This document shows, piece by piece, positions 18,227 through 26,900 of a DNA stretch of 64,000 bases; position 1 is the first letter of the stretch; the number at the start of each line of letters is the position of its first letter. The notes under the pieces were generated by a model. The model was not told where the DNA came from. It made no database searches and saw only the letters and a program-made list of their open reading frames with translations. Made by a program: the position numbers and the translations under genes. This DNA comes from Clostridiales bacterium (GTDB lineage: Bacteria > Bacillota > Clostridia > Christensenellales > CAG-314), in contig JAFLVM010000001.1 in assembly GCA_022508305.1 (NCBI GenBank), positions 437,347-501,346 of the forward strand, written 5' to 3'.

Positions 18227-19186
18227 CTACAAAGCAATAAGCTGCATTATAAGTATGTTCATTACCTCGTTCTCATCCAAGAAGGCTTTGAGCCGTTCAT
18301 CCGCCGACGCCAAGCAGTCCAACGCGCGTTTTAGCTGCATGGGTTTGTAGCGTTCAGCCGTTTGCTTGGCAAAACCGATCGCGCCCGCTTTGACGCCGAG
18401 GTAGGATGCAATTTCGTCGTTGGAAAAGGCCGATGTCTTGACGTAGTAGACGCGACGGTAAAAGTTGTAGATAAGTCCAAACAGCGCGCGGTTGTCTTCG
18501 CCGCGAGCAACGAGTCCGCGGTAAATTTCCAGCGCGCGGTTGGCGTTGCGGTCGGCAATAGCGCTTGACAAATCGTACACGGCGTACTCGGCGTCCTTGT
18601 GCACAAGCAATTCTATCGCTTCTATGCTCACATCGCCGTAGTCAATTAGCTTTTGTGTTTCCACGGCAACGCGAGACATGTCCAACAGGCAATAGGTTGC
18701 AAGCTTGTCGGCGCACAGCGGGTCGAAATTTACTCCTTGACGACGAGCGTAGGCTACAATCCACTTGACGACGCTGCCCTTGTCCAGCCTGTTGCAATCC
18801 ACCGTTTCCATGCCCTCAATGCCGTTGAAATGCCTGTCCGAGTCGGCAACGAACACCAAACAAAAACTACCGTCGCACTGCGTAACGATATCCTCCAACT
18901 GTTTCTTGGTCTCGGCAAGCTTCGCGGCGGCGTCGGGGAAAGCGAAATTTTCGCACACGACGAGCTTTTTACTGCAAAACATAGATGGCGTCATGCACGC
19001 AAAACGAATAGCCTCCACAGTTGGGGCTTCCAGTTTGTCCACGCTAAAACCGTCGTCGGCAATTTCGTACGCTTCGCAGACGTTTTCCAATGCCTTGCGA
19101 CGAAGAAAGTTGTCGTTGCCGTATACGCACAGCGCGGCGTAGTCATTCGTTTTAAGTTTTTCCCTTAGCTCGAGAAATTTAATCAA
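18227..19186 (-). CDS. holA: DNA polymerase III, delta subunit
   Basis: HolA opens the beta sliding clamp as part of the clamp-loader complex. The 319-residue protein has the family pattern: N-terminal ALCVYGNDNFLRRKAL (in place of the usual YGeepyLi), an AAA+-like domain without a functional Walker A, and a helical collar domain. The start is TTG after AGAGG. In Firmicutes holA commonly follows comEC, as here, where 33 bp separate the two. Confidence 0.9.
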   Translation of the reverse strand: MIKFLELREKLKTNDYAALCVYGNDNFLRRKALENVCEAYEIADDGFSVDKLEAPTVEAIRFACMTPSMFCSKKLVVCENFAFPDAAAKLAETKKQLEDIVTQCDGSFCLVFVADSDRHFNGIEGMETVDCNRLDKGSVVKWIVAYARRQGVNFDPLCADKLATYCLLDMSRVAVETQKLIDYGDVSIEAIELLVHKDAEYAVYDLSSAIADRNANRALEIYRGLVARGEDNRALFGLIYNFYRRVYYVKTSAFSNDEIASYLGVKAGAIGFAKQTAERYKPMQLKRALDCLASADERLKAFLDENEVMNILIMQLIAL

Positions 19187-19219
19187 GATGGCGCCTCTCG
19201 TCTACCACAAATAATATAA

Positions 19220-21361
19220 CTATCTAAAAGTTAGTAGTATTGTATCACCTTTTTCCTTGATTGTAAAGTTTCCGTACTTATTTGCGCCGTAATTGTAATT
19301 TAGGTTACTTTGGTACAACGTCAACGTGGGTAGCCGCGCAGAAGAGTAAGCCTCGCTTGCTTCTTGCAACAGGAAGATGTCAGCGTTTAGCTTCGCGTTC
19401 AAAACTTTTGCTGCCTGCTGTTCGCCACCGCAGACCAAGCAGACGCCTATGTTTCCCACCGAGACGCTTACGGCAATCAATCCTCCGTCGTAAATACTTT
19501 GCGCCATAATGGACGAATCGATTATTGAGTTTGGATATTGGTAAACCACCTCAATGCCGTAATCTTTGAGCATATTTGTCACCGACAAGTTGCCTTCCGT
19601 TGTAAGAGAATAAACGCCGTCCACGGGCAGCTGCCTCAATGCCAAACCCACCGACAATTCCGTAGCAGCGCCGTAATGAACAGCGTACAGCTTGCAACTT
19701 TTCAATTTGAATTTGCCAAGATACGCAACCGCAGGCTCCACAGCCGTGTAGTCGTCAAAATCGCCTATTAGCGCGCCTTCGCCCTCTTCGGAAACGACGG
19801 CGACGACCGCGTTTCCATAGCCGTAGCTTACGTAAATTTCGTTACGCGACGGTTGCGAAATGAAAGTGAAAACAATGCTCAAAACAAGTAAAAAAGTCAA
19901 TATGGGGTAGAAAAAACGCTTGCCGCGCTTACTTAAATTGATATAACCGCCAACGGCAAACATGAGCACTGCCGCAATTACCACCGTCACGGCAAGAGCA
20001 GTAAATGTGACCGCTGCAAAATCAAATTGCGCAACGGATCCCGCCAAGCGCACAACTACTTGTAAAACGGAGTCGGCTGCGGTTAATAGGTAATGGAACA
20101 CCCAGGGTATCAGTCCGAACAAGCCCAAAACGAACACGACGGAAACAAGCGGAATTGCAATCAAATTGATTAGCGCGCCCAACAATGGCACTTCTTTGTA
20201 GTTAATAGCAACGGCGAAAAGGGTGGCCAGCGTACACGCAGAGGAAACGGACAGCGCGTCCACAAAACGGCGAAGATGCTTGTTGACGTTTTTCTTGGTT
20301 AAAAATCTGTCGATGGGCAAATACAGTGTGGAAATACCGAAAATGGACAAAAATGAAAGTTGAAAACCCGCGTCAAACAGGTAAAACGGTTTGACGAGCA
20401 AAATCAAAAACGCAGCCCAGCTTAGCGAAGTGAGTAAATCCTGTCTTCCGAAAAACGCGCGGGCAACGTAACTGCACACCACCATAACTATGGCGCGAAC
20501 AATGGAGGGCACAAAGCCGCAAATATACGCGTAAAAAGTGAGCGGCACTGCCAAAATGGAGCACTCTATTAGCGGGTGAAGACGCAATTTTCGCAATGCA
20601 AAGCACACGACTGCGACTATAAAACCCACGTGCAAGCCACTTACCGCTAACAAATGTGTTATGCCCGCGCGAGCAAAGGACCAATTTACCGTATCGTCAA
20701 TTGCGTTACGGTCACCCGTAAGCAAAGCGTACATAATTCCGCCGTTTTCCGGCATGTAATCGCGTGTGACTTCGTAGATATACCTGCGAATTGTCTCATC
20801 CAATTTTAGCTCGCCGCTTTCCTGCGACACAACGCTTGCGCTTTGCAATTCGTAATTTACCGAATGACGAAGGTAAAAGGTCTGCACTTCGCCCCGTACG
20901 GGGTAGACGGAGTTCAAAGTACCCGTAACTGTCACCACGTCGCCCGTTTGTAAATCGCCGCCGTAACGCAGCTTGACTCTGCCGCTGTACTTTTGCCCGC
21001 TGTCCAATTCTACGCAATCTTCCAGGTAGTAGGTGTAGGAAATTTCGTCGGTGTTACGTCCGTAGTCACACACTCTGCCTGTGAGCGTCACCGATTGCTC
21101 AACCACCTCTCGCTTTTGCATAACGTAGTAGTTCAGGCGCGTCACACCAAACCCTAACGCCGCAAAAATTAGCATCACAAGTGTCAGTTTCCACACCCCA
21201 TGTCGCTTTATTGCAAAAAATATGCACGCAGCAAGAACAATTACCGCCACTATTATACCAAAATAAAAATTGCCGAAAATCCACTCGTAGCAGGCAAGTA
21301 TTCCCAACACAAACGCCACAGCGATCAGCAGCGACAGGCGAACGTTAATTACCCTCTTCAT
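19220..21361 (-). CDS. comEC: ComEC/Rec2 DNA uptake channel
   Basis: ComEC forms the membrane channel that takes single-stranded DNA into the cell during transformation. The protein (713 residues) has two N-terminal membrane helices, the soluble DUF4131/OB-like domain (about 90-190), and the competence domain with THLLAVSGLHVGFI and ten or so membrane helices. The C-terminal soluble part (about 510-713) sits where ComEC proteins carry a metallo-beta-lactamase-like nuclease domain, but the usual HxHxDH zinc motif is not visible. The start overlaps the upstream comEA-like gene by 17 bp. Confidence 0.9.
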   Translation of the reverse strand: MKRVINVRLSLLIAVAFVLGILACYEWIFGNFYFGIIVAVIVLAACIFFAIKRHGVWKLTLVMLIFAALGFGVTRLNYYVMQKREVVEQSVTLTGRVCDYGRNTDEISYTYYLEDCVELDSGQKYSGRVKLRYGGDLQTGDVVTVTGTLNSVYPVRGEVQTFYLRHSVNYELQSASVVSQESGELKLDETIRRYIYEVTRDYMPENGGIMYALLTGDRNAIDDTVNWSFARAGITHLLAVSGLHVGFIVAVVCFALRKLRLHPLIECSILAVPLTFYAYICGFVPSIVRAIVMVVCSYVARAFFGRQDLLTSLSWAAFLILLVKPFYLFDAGFQLSFLSIFGISTLYLPIDRFLTKKNVNKHLRRFVDALSVSSACTLATLFAVAINYKEVPLLGALINLIAIPLVSVVFVLGLFGLIPWVFHYLLTAADSVLQVVVRLAGSVAQFDFAAVTFTALAVTVVIAAVLMFAVGGYINLSKRGKRFFYPILTFLLVLSIVFTFISQPSRNEIYVSYGYGNAVVAVVSEEGEGALIGDFDDYTAVEPAVAYLGKFKLKSCKLYAVHYGAATELSVGLALRQLPVDGVYSLTTEGNLSVTNMLKDYGIEVVYQYPNSIIDSSIMAQSIYDGGLIAVSVSVGNIGVCLVCGGEQQAAKVLNAKLNADIFLLQEASEAYSSARLPTLTLYQSNLNYNYGANKYGNFTIKEKGDTILLTFR

Positions 21362-21869
21362 AGTCTTTCTCCGCTACGAAAAATTTGTAATAATTGCTTT
21401 GATAGTCGTCGCCCAACGCCTCCGCAAGGCATTGCTTGTTGGAAATTTTGCCGTGCAAGTCAATGTAATCGGCAAGTTTGTTTACAATTTCGTCGGATAT
21501 ACCGTAAACTCTCAAACGGTTGGCAATCAACAAACTGTTGGCGTTGATGCTGTCGCAGACCTTTTCTCCGTCGTAGTAACCGAGTACAATTTGCGTGAAA
21601 TCTCCGTTTACGGTAGTTGCGGCATAACTCGGCAGCACAGTTTCCTTCAAAAGTCCGGCAAGCCGTATTGCAGTGTCGTACGAGCTACCTGCCACCACCT
21701 CAACGTAACCTTCGCGTTCGACCGCTCCGCTGACATACAAACGAAAGGTTGTTGTCGGTTGTTTGGGCACGTCAACTATGCCCAAAGGCGGAGCAAAGGT
21801 TGCGCAACCGCTAAGCATTACGCACACGAATAAAACTAAAATGACGGTTGTTGCAAGCCGCGCTTTCAT
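21345..21869 (-). CDS. ComEA-like DNA-binding lipoprotein
   Basis: The product begins with a lipoprotein signal peptide ending in the lipobox LSGC, so it would be anchored outside by a lipid instead of the membrane helix usual for ComEA. A SLBB-like domain follows (RLYVSGAVEREGYVEV), then a helix-hairpin-helix-like segment (SINANSLLIANRLRVYGIS) matching the INxAs...L..lpGI pattern of ComEA. The ATG at 21869 gives a compact signal peptide; an in-frame ATG at 21890 is also possible, and neither has a strong ribosome site. It heads the operon and overlaps comEC, which supports a role in capturing incoming DNA. Confidence 0.75.
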   Translation of the reverse strand: MKARLATTVILVLFVCVMLSGCATFAPPLGIVDVPKQPTTTFRLYVSGAVEREGYVEVVAGSSYDTAIRLAGLLKETVLPSYAATTVNGDFTQIVLGYYDGEKVCDSINANSLLIANRLRVYGISDEIVNKLADYIDLHGKISNKQCLAEALGDDYQSNYYKFFVAEKDYEEGN

Positions 21870-21935
21870 AGCAGCAAAAAGCCCCGCCATAGCCGTGTTT
21901 TACTGACGTTCAACCTATCTAAATAGGTGGGTAAT

Positions 21936-22080
21936 CTGCCAAAAACTATCCGAAATTTACCGGAGACAACGCTCTTTGACTTCACGCGGAAGCCGTAGTA
22001 ACCTGACGTAAGAGTTTGGACTCAATTCCCTTTTACGAACTGTAGTTGACGCATTTTGTAAAACCAATCGAACTTGGCAG
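21936..22080 (-). ncRNA. Candidate structured RNA leader upstream of the comEA-like/comEC operon
   Basis: On the minus strand a 7-bp closing stem CTGCCAA / TTGGCAG joins positions 22080-22074 and 21942-21936. Inside it are TTTTAC / GTAAAA, CTCTT / AAGAG enclosing CGG-ctt-CCG, and TCCG-gtaaattt-CGGA hairpins, giving a multi-branched fold. A -10 box lies so that transcription would begin on the first base of the closing stem. A further perfect hairpin ACCTAT-TTAG-ATAGGT follows at 21914-21929 without a T-run. I do not recognise it as 6S RNA, T-box or a known riboswitch. Confidence 0.5.
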
Positions 22081-22086
22081 GGTTCT

Positions 22087-22114
22087 ATTGTAGAGTATCA
22101 CACATCTAAACAAA
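22087..22114 (-). promoter_or_regulatory. Promoter of the structured RNA and competence operon
   Basis: The -10 box TACAAT (22087-22092) is clear; the -35 region (about 22109-22114, TTTGTT) is weak. The predicted start is at about 22080. Confidence 0.55.
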
Positions 22115-22395
22115 TTGCAAACGTTATAATTTTAAATTCTATAATTGTGCCCTGTTCAGACGTGTTTTTTGACCCATGTCAACTTTTGCAACAAAAACAG
22201 CCTCAACAAATGAAAAAATACATTGAGCAATCTTGAATTTTGCCCAAGAGTTTTTTCAACACAGCTAAGTGTAATAATTATAACATTATCTACAAATTCT
22301 TACAATATCTGACACGAAAAAAATCGACAAAATTCGACAAATTTTATCTTTTTATGATTTGAATTTTTCCGCAATTATCTTTACATACTAATTTT

Positions 22396-22944
22396 ATGTG
22401 CGGAAGATACAGAATTGAAACCAATCACAAAGACATGTACGACCTGTACAAAATACTGACGGACGAAGAGGAGCCTTGCTTTGTCGGCGACGTATATCCG
22501 TCCAATTTGGCGCCTATTTTTACTGCAAACAAGTTGTTGCCCACCTTTTGCAAATGGGGATTGGAAAGCTTTGACAAAACAAAGCTGCTAATCAACGTCA
22601 GAGCGGAAACGGTCACGCAAAAACCGATGTTTAGCGAAAATTTTGCTCAGCAACGTTGCGTCATCCCCTGCAACGGCTTTTACGAGTGGGATAGCGACAA
22701 GAATAAGTACTACTTTACACGCGTTGACGGCAATTTGATTTATCTTTGTGGCTTTTACCGTGAACGTGACGGCGCAAGCAACTTTGCAATTCTCACAAAG
22801 AACGCCACTCCGCCCGTTTCCCGGTTCCACCACCGTATTCCCGTGATGCTTGACGAAAAACAAACAGCTCAATATCTACGGGATACGGAGTTTGCACAAA
22901 AGTTTATGTCTAAAGAGAACACCATTGAATTAAATTACAATTAA
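22396..22944 (+). CDS. SRAP-domain abasic-site shield protein (YedK/HMCES family)
   Basis: SRAP proteins bind abasic sites in single-stranded DNA and form a thiazolidine DNA-protein crosslink through Cys2. The residues needed are present: Cys2 (MCGRY), Asn67 (LINVRAET), Glu97 (GFYEW) and His146 (FHHRIPV). At 182 residues it is somewhat shorter than the usual 200-230 because of its short C-terminus. No Shine-Dalgarno sequence precedes the ATG; a TTGAAT / TACATA pair with 17-bp spacing lies directly upstream, so the mRNA may have a very short or no leader. It is transcribed alone. Confidence 0.92.
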   Translation: MCGRYRIETNHKDMYDLYKILTDEEEPCFVGDVYPSNLAPIFTANKLLPTFCKWGLESFDKTKLLINVRAETVTQKPMFSENFAQQRCVIPCNGFYEWDSDKNKYYFTRVDGNLIYLCGFYRERDGASNFAILTKNATPPVSRFHHRIPVMLDEKQTAQYLRDTEFAQKFMSKENTIELNYN

Positions 22945-23042
22945 AATGCCAACATTGTCGAAATTAAATCTATACAAGTTGTGTTATTGTAATATTTTTA
23001 CGATAATACAAATACATAAACTTTCACACTGTTTCTAATCAT

Positions 23043-23558
23043 TTAATTTATTGTTTCCGCGGCATAGTCAAACAGCGCAACCCTTAAACAACGGAAGAAA
23101 TAATCGTTAATCACAAAACCTTTTCCCGTTCCCCATTCATATTCGTATCTGTAATCATAGAATGTTGTTGCAATTCCCTTAAGATTGGAATAAAAACTTT
23201 CTTCCGAGATATCACTGTTAAATGCTTTATTAAAAAAGGATGTAAAATTTTGTATTATATTGTGCTTTGTTGTCTCGCTTAGCAGGTTAAATAAAATAGA
23301 TAAATCATGTTCGGATGGATTTGAATTTTGTTCATTCTTAATAATAGCCTTTAAACACAGTTCCAAAGATAGCGCAAGATTAGTATACGCAGGAATAAAC
23401 AACATGTCCCCGTTTTCAATGCTGATACAGCGATCAAAAGCCTTTGAGAAGTCTATTGCTCGCTTTAAAATTGCTGATGGCAAGATTTCATTAGAATTCT
23501 TTTTGTGCCTTTTAATCATTTGGTATCCGCTTTTGGCTATTATAGTATCTTTTTCCAT
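23043..23558 (-). CDS. HEPN-like protein of unknown function
   Basis: The 171-residue protein is all-helical by appearance and resembles HEPN-type domains: ...LALSLELCLKAIIKNE, then SEHDLSILFNLLSE, then YDYRYEYEW in the place where related HEPN proteins have W-R-Y-E. The ATG at 23558 follows GAGGTAGAAGAG. An upstream ATG would start inside the tRNA gene and is rejected. The gene is richer in A+T than its neighbours and lies just after tRNA-Glu, which hints at acquired DNA. HEPN proteins are often RNases or nucleotide-transfer partners, but no RxxxxH catalytic motif is evident here. Confidence 0.65.
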   Translation of the reverse strand: MEKDTIIAKSGYQMIKRHKKNSNEILPSAILKRAIDFSKAFDRCISIENGDMLFIPAYTNLALSLELCLKAIIKNEQNSNPSEHDLSILFNLLSETTKHNIIQNFTSFFNKAFNSDISEESFYSNLKGIATTFYDYRYEYEWGTGKGFVINDYFFRCLRVALFDYAAETIN

Positions 23559-23611
23559 CTCTTCTACCTCATAAATTTTCTGTATTCTTGAAAAGTGGGC
23601 ACCGCCAACTA

Positions 23612-23651
23612 AAACAAAACAACCTAAAACGATTGTTCGCTTTAGGTTGTT
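23612..23651 (-). terminator. Terminator of tRNA-Glu
   Basis: Directly after the tRNA CCA end, the minus strand forms an 11-bp stem AACAACCTAAA / TTTAGGTTGTT with a 12-nt loop followed by TTGTTTT. Confidence 0.85.
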
Positions 23652-23653
23652 AT

Positions 23654-23729
23654 TGGTGACCCTAATGGGACTCGAACCCATGTTATCGGCGTGAGAGGCC
23701 GACGTCCTAGGCCGCTAGACTATAGGGCC
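23654..23729 (-). tRNA. tRNA-Glu (anticodon CUC)
   Basis: The 76-nt gene folds as a full cloverleaf: acceptor stem GGCCCTA / TAGGGTC, D-arm GTCT / GGAC, anticodon arm TCGGC-CTCTCAC-GCCGA with anticodon CTC, T-arm ATGGG-TTCGAGT-CCCAT, discriminator A and an encoded CCA. It reads GAG codons. Confidence 0.95.
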
Positions 23730-23746
23730 AAATCTAATGCTCGTTT

Positions 23747-23775
23747 ATTGTACCACATAAATCCGCTTCGCGCAA
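23747..23775 (-). promoter_or_regulatory. Promoter of tRNA-Glu
   Basis: The minus strand has TTGCGC (23770-23775), a 17-bp spacer and TACAAT (23747-23752) with an extended-10 TGG. The start would be a few bases before the mature tRNA 5' end. Confidence 0.75.
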
Positions 23776-23866
23776 CTGTTTGACGTTACTTTACGTGCTT
23801 GTAATTTCCGTTTTATAAATATAGACATATTTAATATAATAATAAAATCATTCTTCTTGTTTACCC

Positions 23867-23895
23867 TTGACTTTGCGGCGGTAAAAGTTTATAAT
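23867..23895 (+). promoter_or_regulatory. Sigma-A promoter of the PFOR gene
   Basis: TTGACT (23867-23872), a 17-bp spacer and a perfect TATAAT (23890-23895) form a strong promoter about 70 nt before the ATG. Confidence 0.9.
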
Positions 23896-23937
23896 TGTTT
23901 TATATGGTGTCTACGCGAAAAATGGGCGCCGCAAAGT
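23870..23937. promoter_or_regulatory. 11-bp inverted repeat bracketing the PFOR -10 box
   Basis: ACTTTGCGGCG (23870-23880, overlapping the -35 element) is repeated as the exact inverse CGCCGCAAAGT at 23927-23937, downstream of the transcription start. Only the right arm would be transcribed, so this is more likely a DNA-binding pair than an RNA hairpin. No known operator matches. Confidence 0.6.
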
Positions 23938-23968
23938 AAATATTACAATAATTTTTGGAGGAAAAAAT

Positions 23969-26900
23969 ATGGCAAAGAGAACTATTGACGGTAATACCGC
24001 TGCCTCTCACGTTGCGTACGCGTTTAGTGACGTTGCGGCTATCTACCCCATCACTCCGTCTAGCCCAATGGCAGAAGTCGCTGACGAATGGTCGGCAGCA
24101 GGACGTAAAAATCTGTTCGGGCAAACGGTACGCATTGCGGAAATGCAATCGGAAGCAGGCGCGGCAGGCGCAGTACACGGCAGTCTTGTTGCCGGCGCGC
24201 TCACAAGCACGTTCACCGCTTCTCAAGGCTTGCTGCTGATGATTCCCAACATGTACAAGATTAGCGGCGAGTTGCTCCCCTGCGTGTTCCACGTATCGGC
24301 AAGAGCGTTGGCTGCGCACGCATTAAACATTTTCGGCGATCACCAAGACGTAATGGCATGCCGTCAAACAGGTTTTGCAATGCTTGCAAGCAACTCCGTT
24401 CAGGAAGCTATGGATTTGGCTTTGGTTGCTCACCTTTCTACGCTTGAGGCGAGAGTTCCCTTCCTGCACTTCTTCGACGGTTTCAGAACCAGCCACGAAG
24501 TGTCAAAAATTGACGAAATCCCCTACGAGGCAATGGACAAGCTGCTTGACAGACGTTTCGTAGACGAATTCCGCGCGCGCGCATTGAACCCCGAACATCC
24601 TCAACTTCAAGGCACGGCTCAAAACGCAGACATTTACTTCCAAAACAGAGAAGCTGCTAACAAATACTACCTTGCTGCTCCCGCTATCGTAGAAAAGTAC
24701 ATGAAGAAAGTTAGTAGACTTACAGGTAGAAACTACCACCTCTTCGACTACGTTGGCGCAAAGGACGCGGACAAGGTTATCGTAATCATGGGTAGCGGCG
24801 CAGAAGCTGTTGAAGAAACCGTTGAATGGCTTGTTGCTCGCGGCGAAAAAGTCGGCGTACTCAAGGTTCGTCTGTACAGACCTTTCTCGGCGGCGCACTT
24901 TGTAAAAGCTTTGCCACGCTCCGTCAAAAAGATTGCCGTTCTCGACAGAACCAAGGAACCCGGCGCGCTTGGCGAACCCCTGTACCTCGACGTAGTTGCA
25001 GCGCTTGCTGAAATGAAGCGCAAGGCAACGGTAGTTGGCGGCAGATACGGCTTGGGCAGCAAGGAATTTACTCCTTCAATGATTCTTTCTATTTATCGCA
25101 ACCTTGATGGTGAACTCAAAAACCACTTCACTATCGGCATTAACGACGACGTAACAGGCACAAGCTTGCCCGTTTCGGAAATGATTGACGTTGCACCCGT
25201 AGGTACAACCCGTTGCAAGTTCTACGGCTTGGGCAGCGACGGTACGGTCGGCGCAAACAAAAACAGCATCAAGATTATCGGCGACCACACCGACTTGTAC
25301 GCGCAAGGCTACTTCGAGTACGACAGCAAGAAGTCCGGCGGTTTGACGATTTCTCACTTGCGTTTCGGACCTTCCCCCATCAAATCCAGCTATCTGATTG
25401 ACCAAGCGGAATTCGTTGCATGCCACAACCAAAGCTACGTGACGCGTTACGATGTGCTTGCAGACGCAAAGGACGGCGGAACGTTCCTGTTGAACTGCAT
25501 TTGGAGCGACGAAGAACTTGAAAGAGAGCTTCCCGCTTTCATGAAGAACCAAATCGCAAACAAACACCTCAAATTCTACACCATTGACGGTCTGCACATT
25601 GCAATGAAGGCAGGCTCTGCTAAATCCACCAACATGGTAATGCAGGCTGCATTCTTCAAACTTGCAGACATCATTCCTTACGCGCAAGCAGAGGAATACA
25701 TGAAGCAAGCGGTAGTAAAATCCTACGGCAAGAAGGGTCAAAAGGTTATCGACGCCAACTTTGCAGCAATTGACGGCGCAATTTCAGGTCTACACGAGGT
25801 AAAGGTTCCCGCTCACTGGGCAACCACCACTGAAGGCGCAGCGTTGCCCGCAAAGACGGACAGCAAGTACTACGAGGAATTCGTACGTCCTATCGCTGAG
25901 CAAAAGGGTAACACATTGCCTGTATCTTCATTTAACGAGGCAGGCGTTGTTCCCACAGGTACAACCAAGTACGAAAAGCGCGGTATCGCAGTAAACGTTC
26001 CCGCTTGGCAAATTGACAAGTGTATCCAATGTAACCAATGCGCGTTCGTTTGCCCGCACGCTTGTATCCGTCCTGTTTTGGTTGATGAAAAGACGGAAAC
26101 ACCCGAAAGCTTCACCACTAAGCCCGCTATCGGCGTTCCCGGCGCTAAGTTCCGTATTCAGGTAAGCCCCTTGGACTGCACGGGTTGCGGAAGCTGCGCT
26201 AACGTTTGCCCCGCTAAGGAAAAGGCTCTCGTAATGACACCCGCAGAGCAAGTTCACGAAGTGGAAAACTACGAGTTCAGCGAAAAGGTTGAACAGGTTG
26301 CAAGCCCCTTGAGAACTGACACTGTTAAGGGTAGCCAATTCAAGCAACCCTTGTTCGAGTTCTCGGGCGCATGTGCAGGCTGCGGCGAAACTCCCTACGT
26401 CAAGCTCGTTACACAACTGTTCGGCGACAGAATGGTAGTTGCAAACGCTACGGGTTGCTCGTCAATCTACGGCGGCTCCGCTCCCACTTGCCCCTACACA
26501 GTAAATAAGGAAGGTCACGGACCTGCTTGGGCAAACAGCTTGTTTGAAGACAACGCAGAGTTCGGTTACGGCATCAACCTTGCTTACACTCAACGTAGAG
26601 CTCGCCTTGTAGAAAAGGTTACCGCTCTCATCAAGAAATGGAAGGGTTACGCAGAAGGCATTGCAGCTTGCAAAGACTGGCTTGCAAACAAAGACGACGC
26701 TGAAGGCAGCAAGAAAGCATCTGCGGCCCTCGTAAAATGCCTTGAGGAATGCAACGGCTGCGGCTGCAAGAGCGACAAACTCGTTGCTGAAATCCTTTCC
26801 GAAAAAGACTGTCTCGTCAAGAAGTCCGTTTGGATTTTCGGTGGCGACGGTTGGGCTTACGACATCGGTTACGGCGGACTTGACCACGTACTGGCAAGCG

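Noticed and set aside
21936-22080. Identity of the structured RNA as 6S RNA, T-box or a known riboswitch
   Set aside because: No T-box GGGTGG motif, no 6S-type long open duplex with central bubble, and no ligand-core signature that I recognise; left unclassified.
22945-23042. Imperfect hairpin TTATTGTAA/TTACGATAA between the SRAP and HEPN-like genes as a terminator
   Set aside because: The stem is short with a mismatch and there is no clear T-run, so it was not called.
23559-23681. Upstream start of the HEPN-like gene (MGSSPIRVTN...)
   Set aside because: This segment is the translated 3' half of tRNA-Glu and its terminator; a start with a proper ribosome site exists at 23558.
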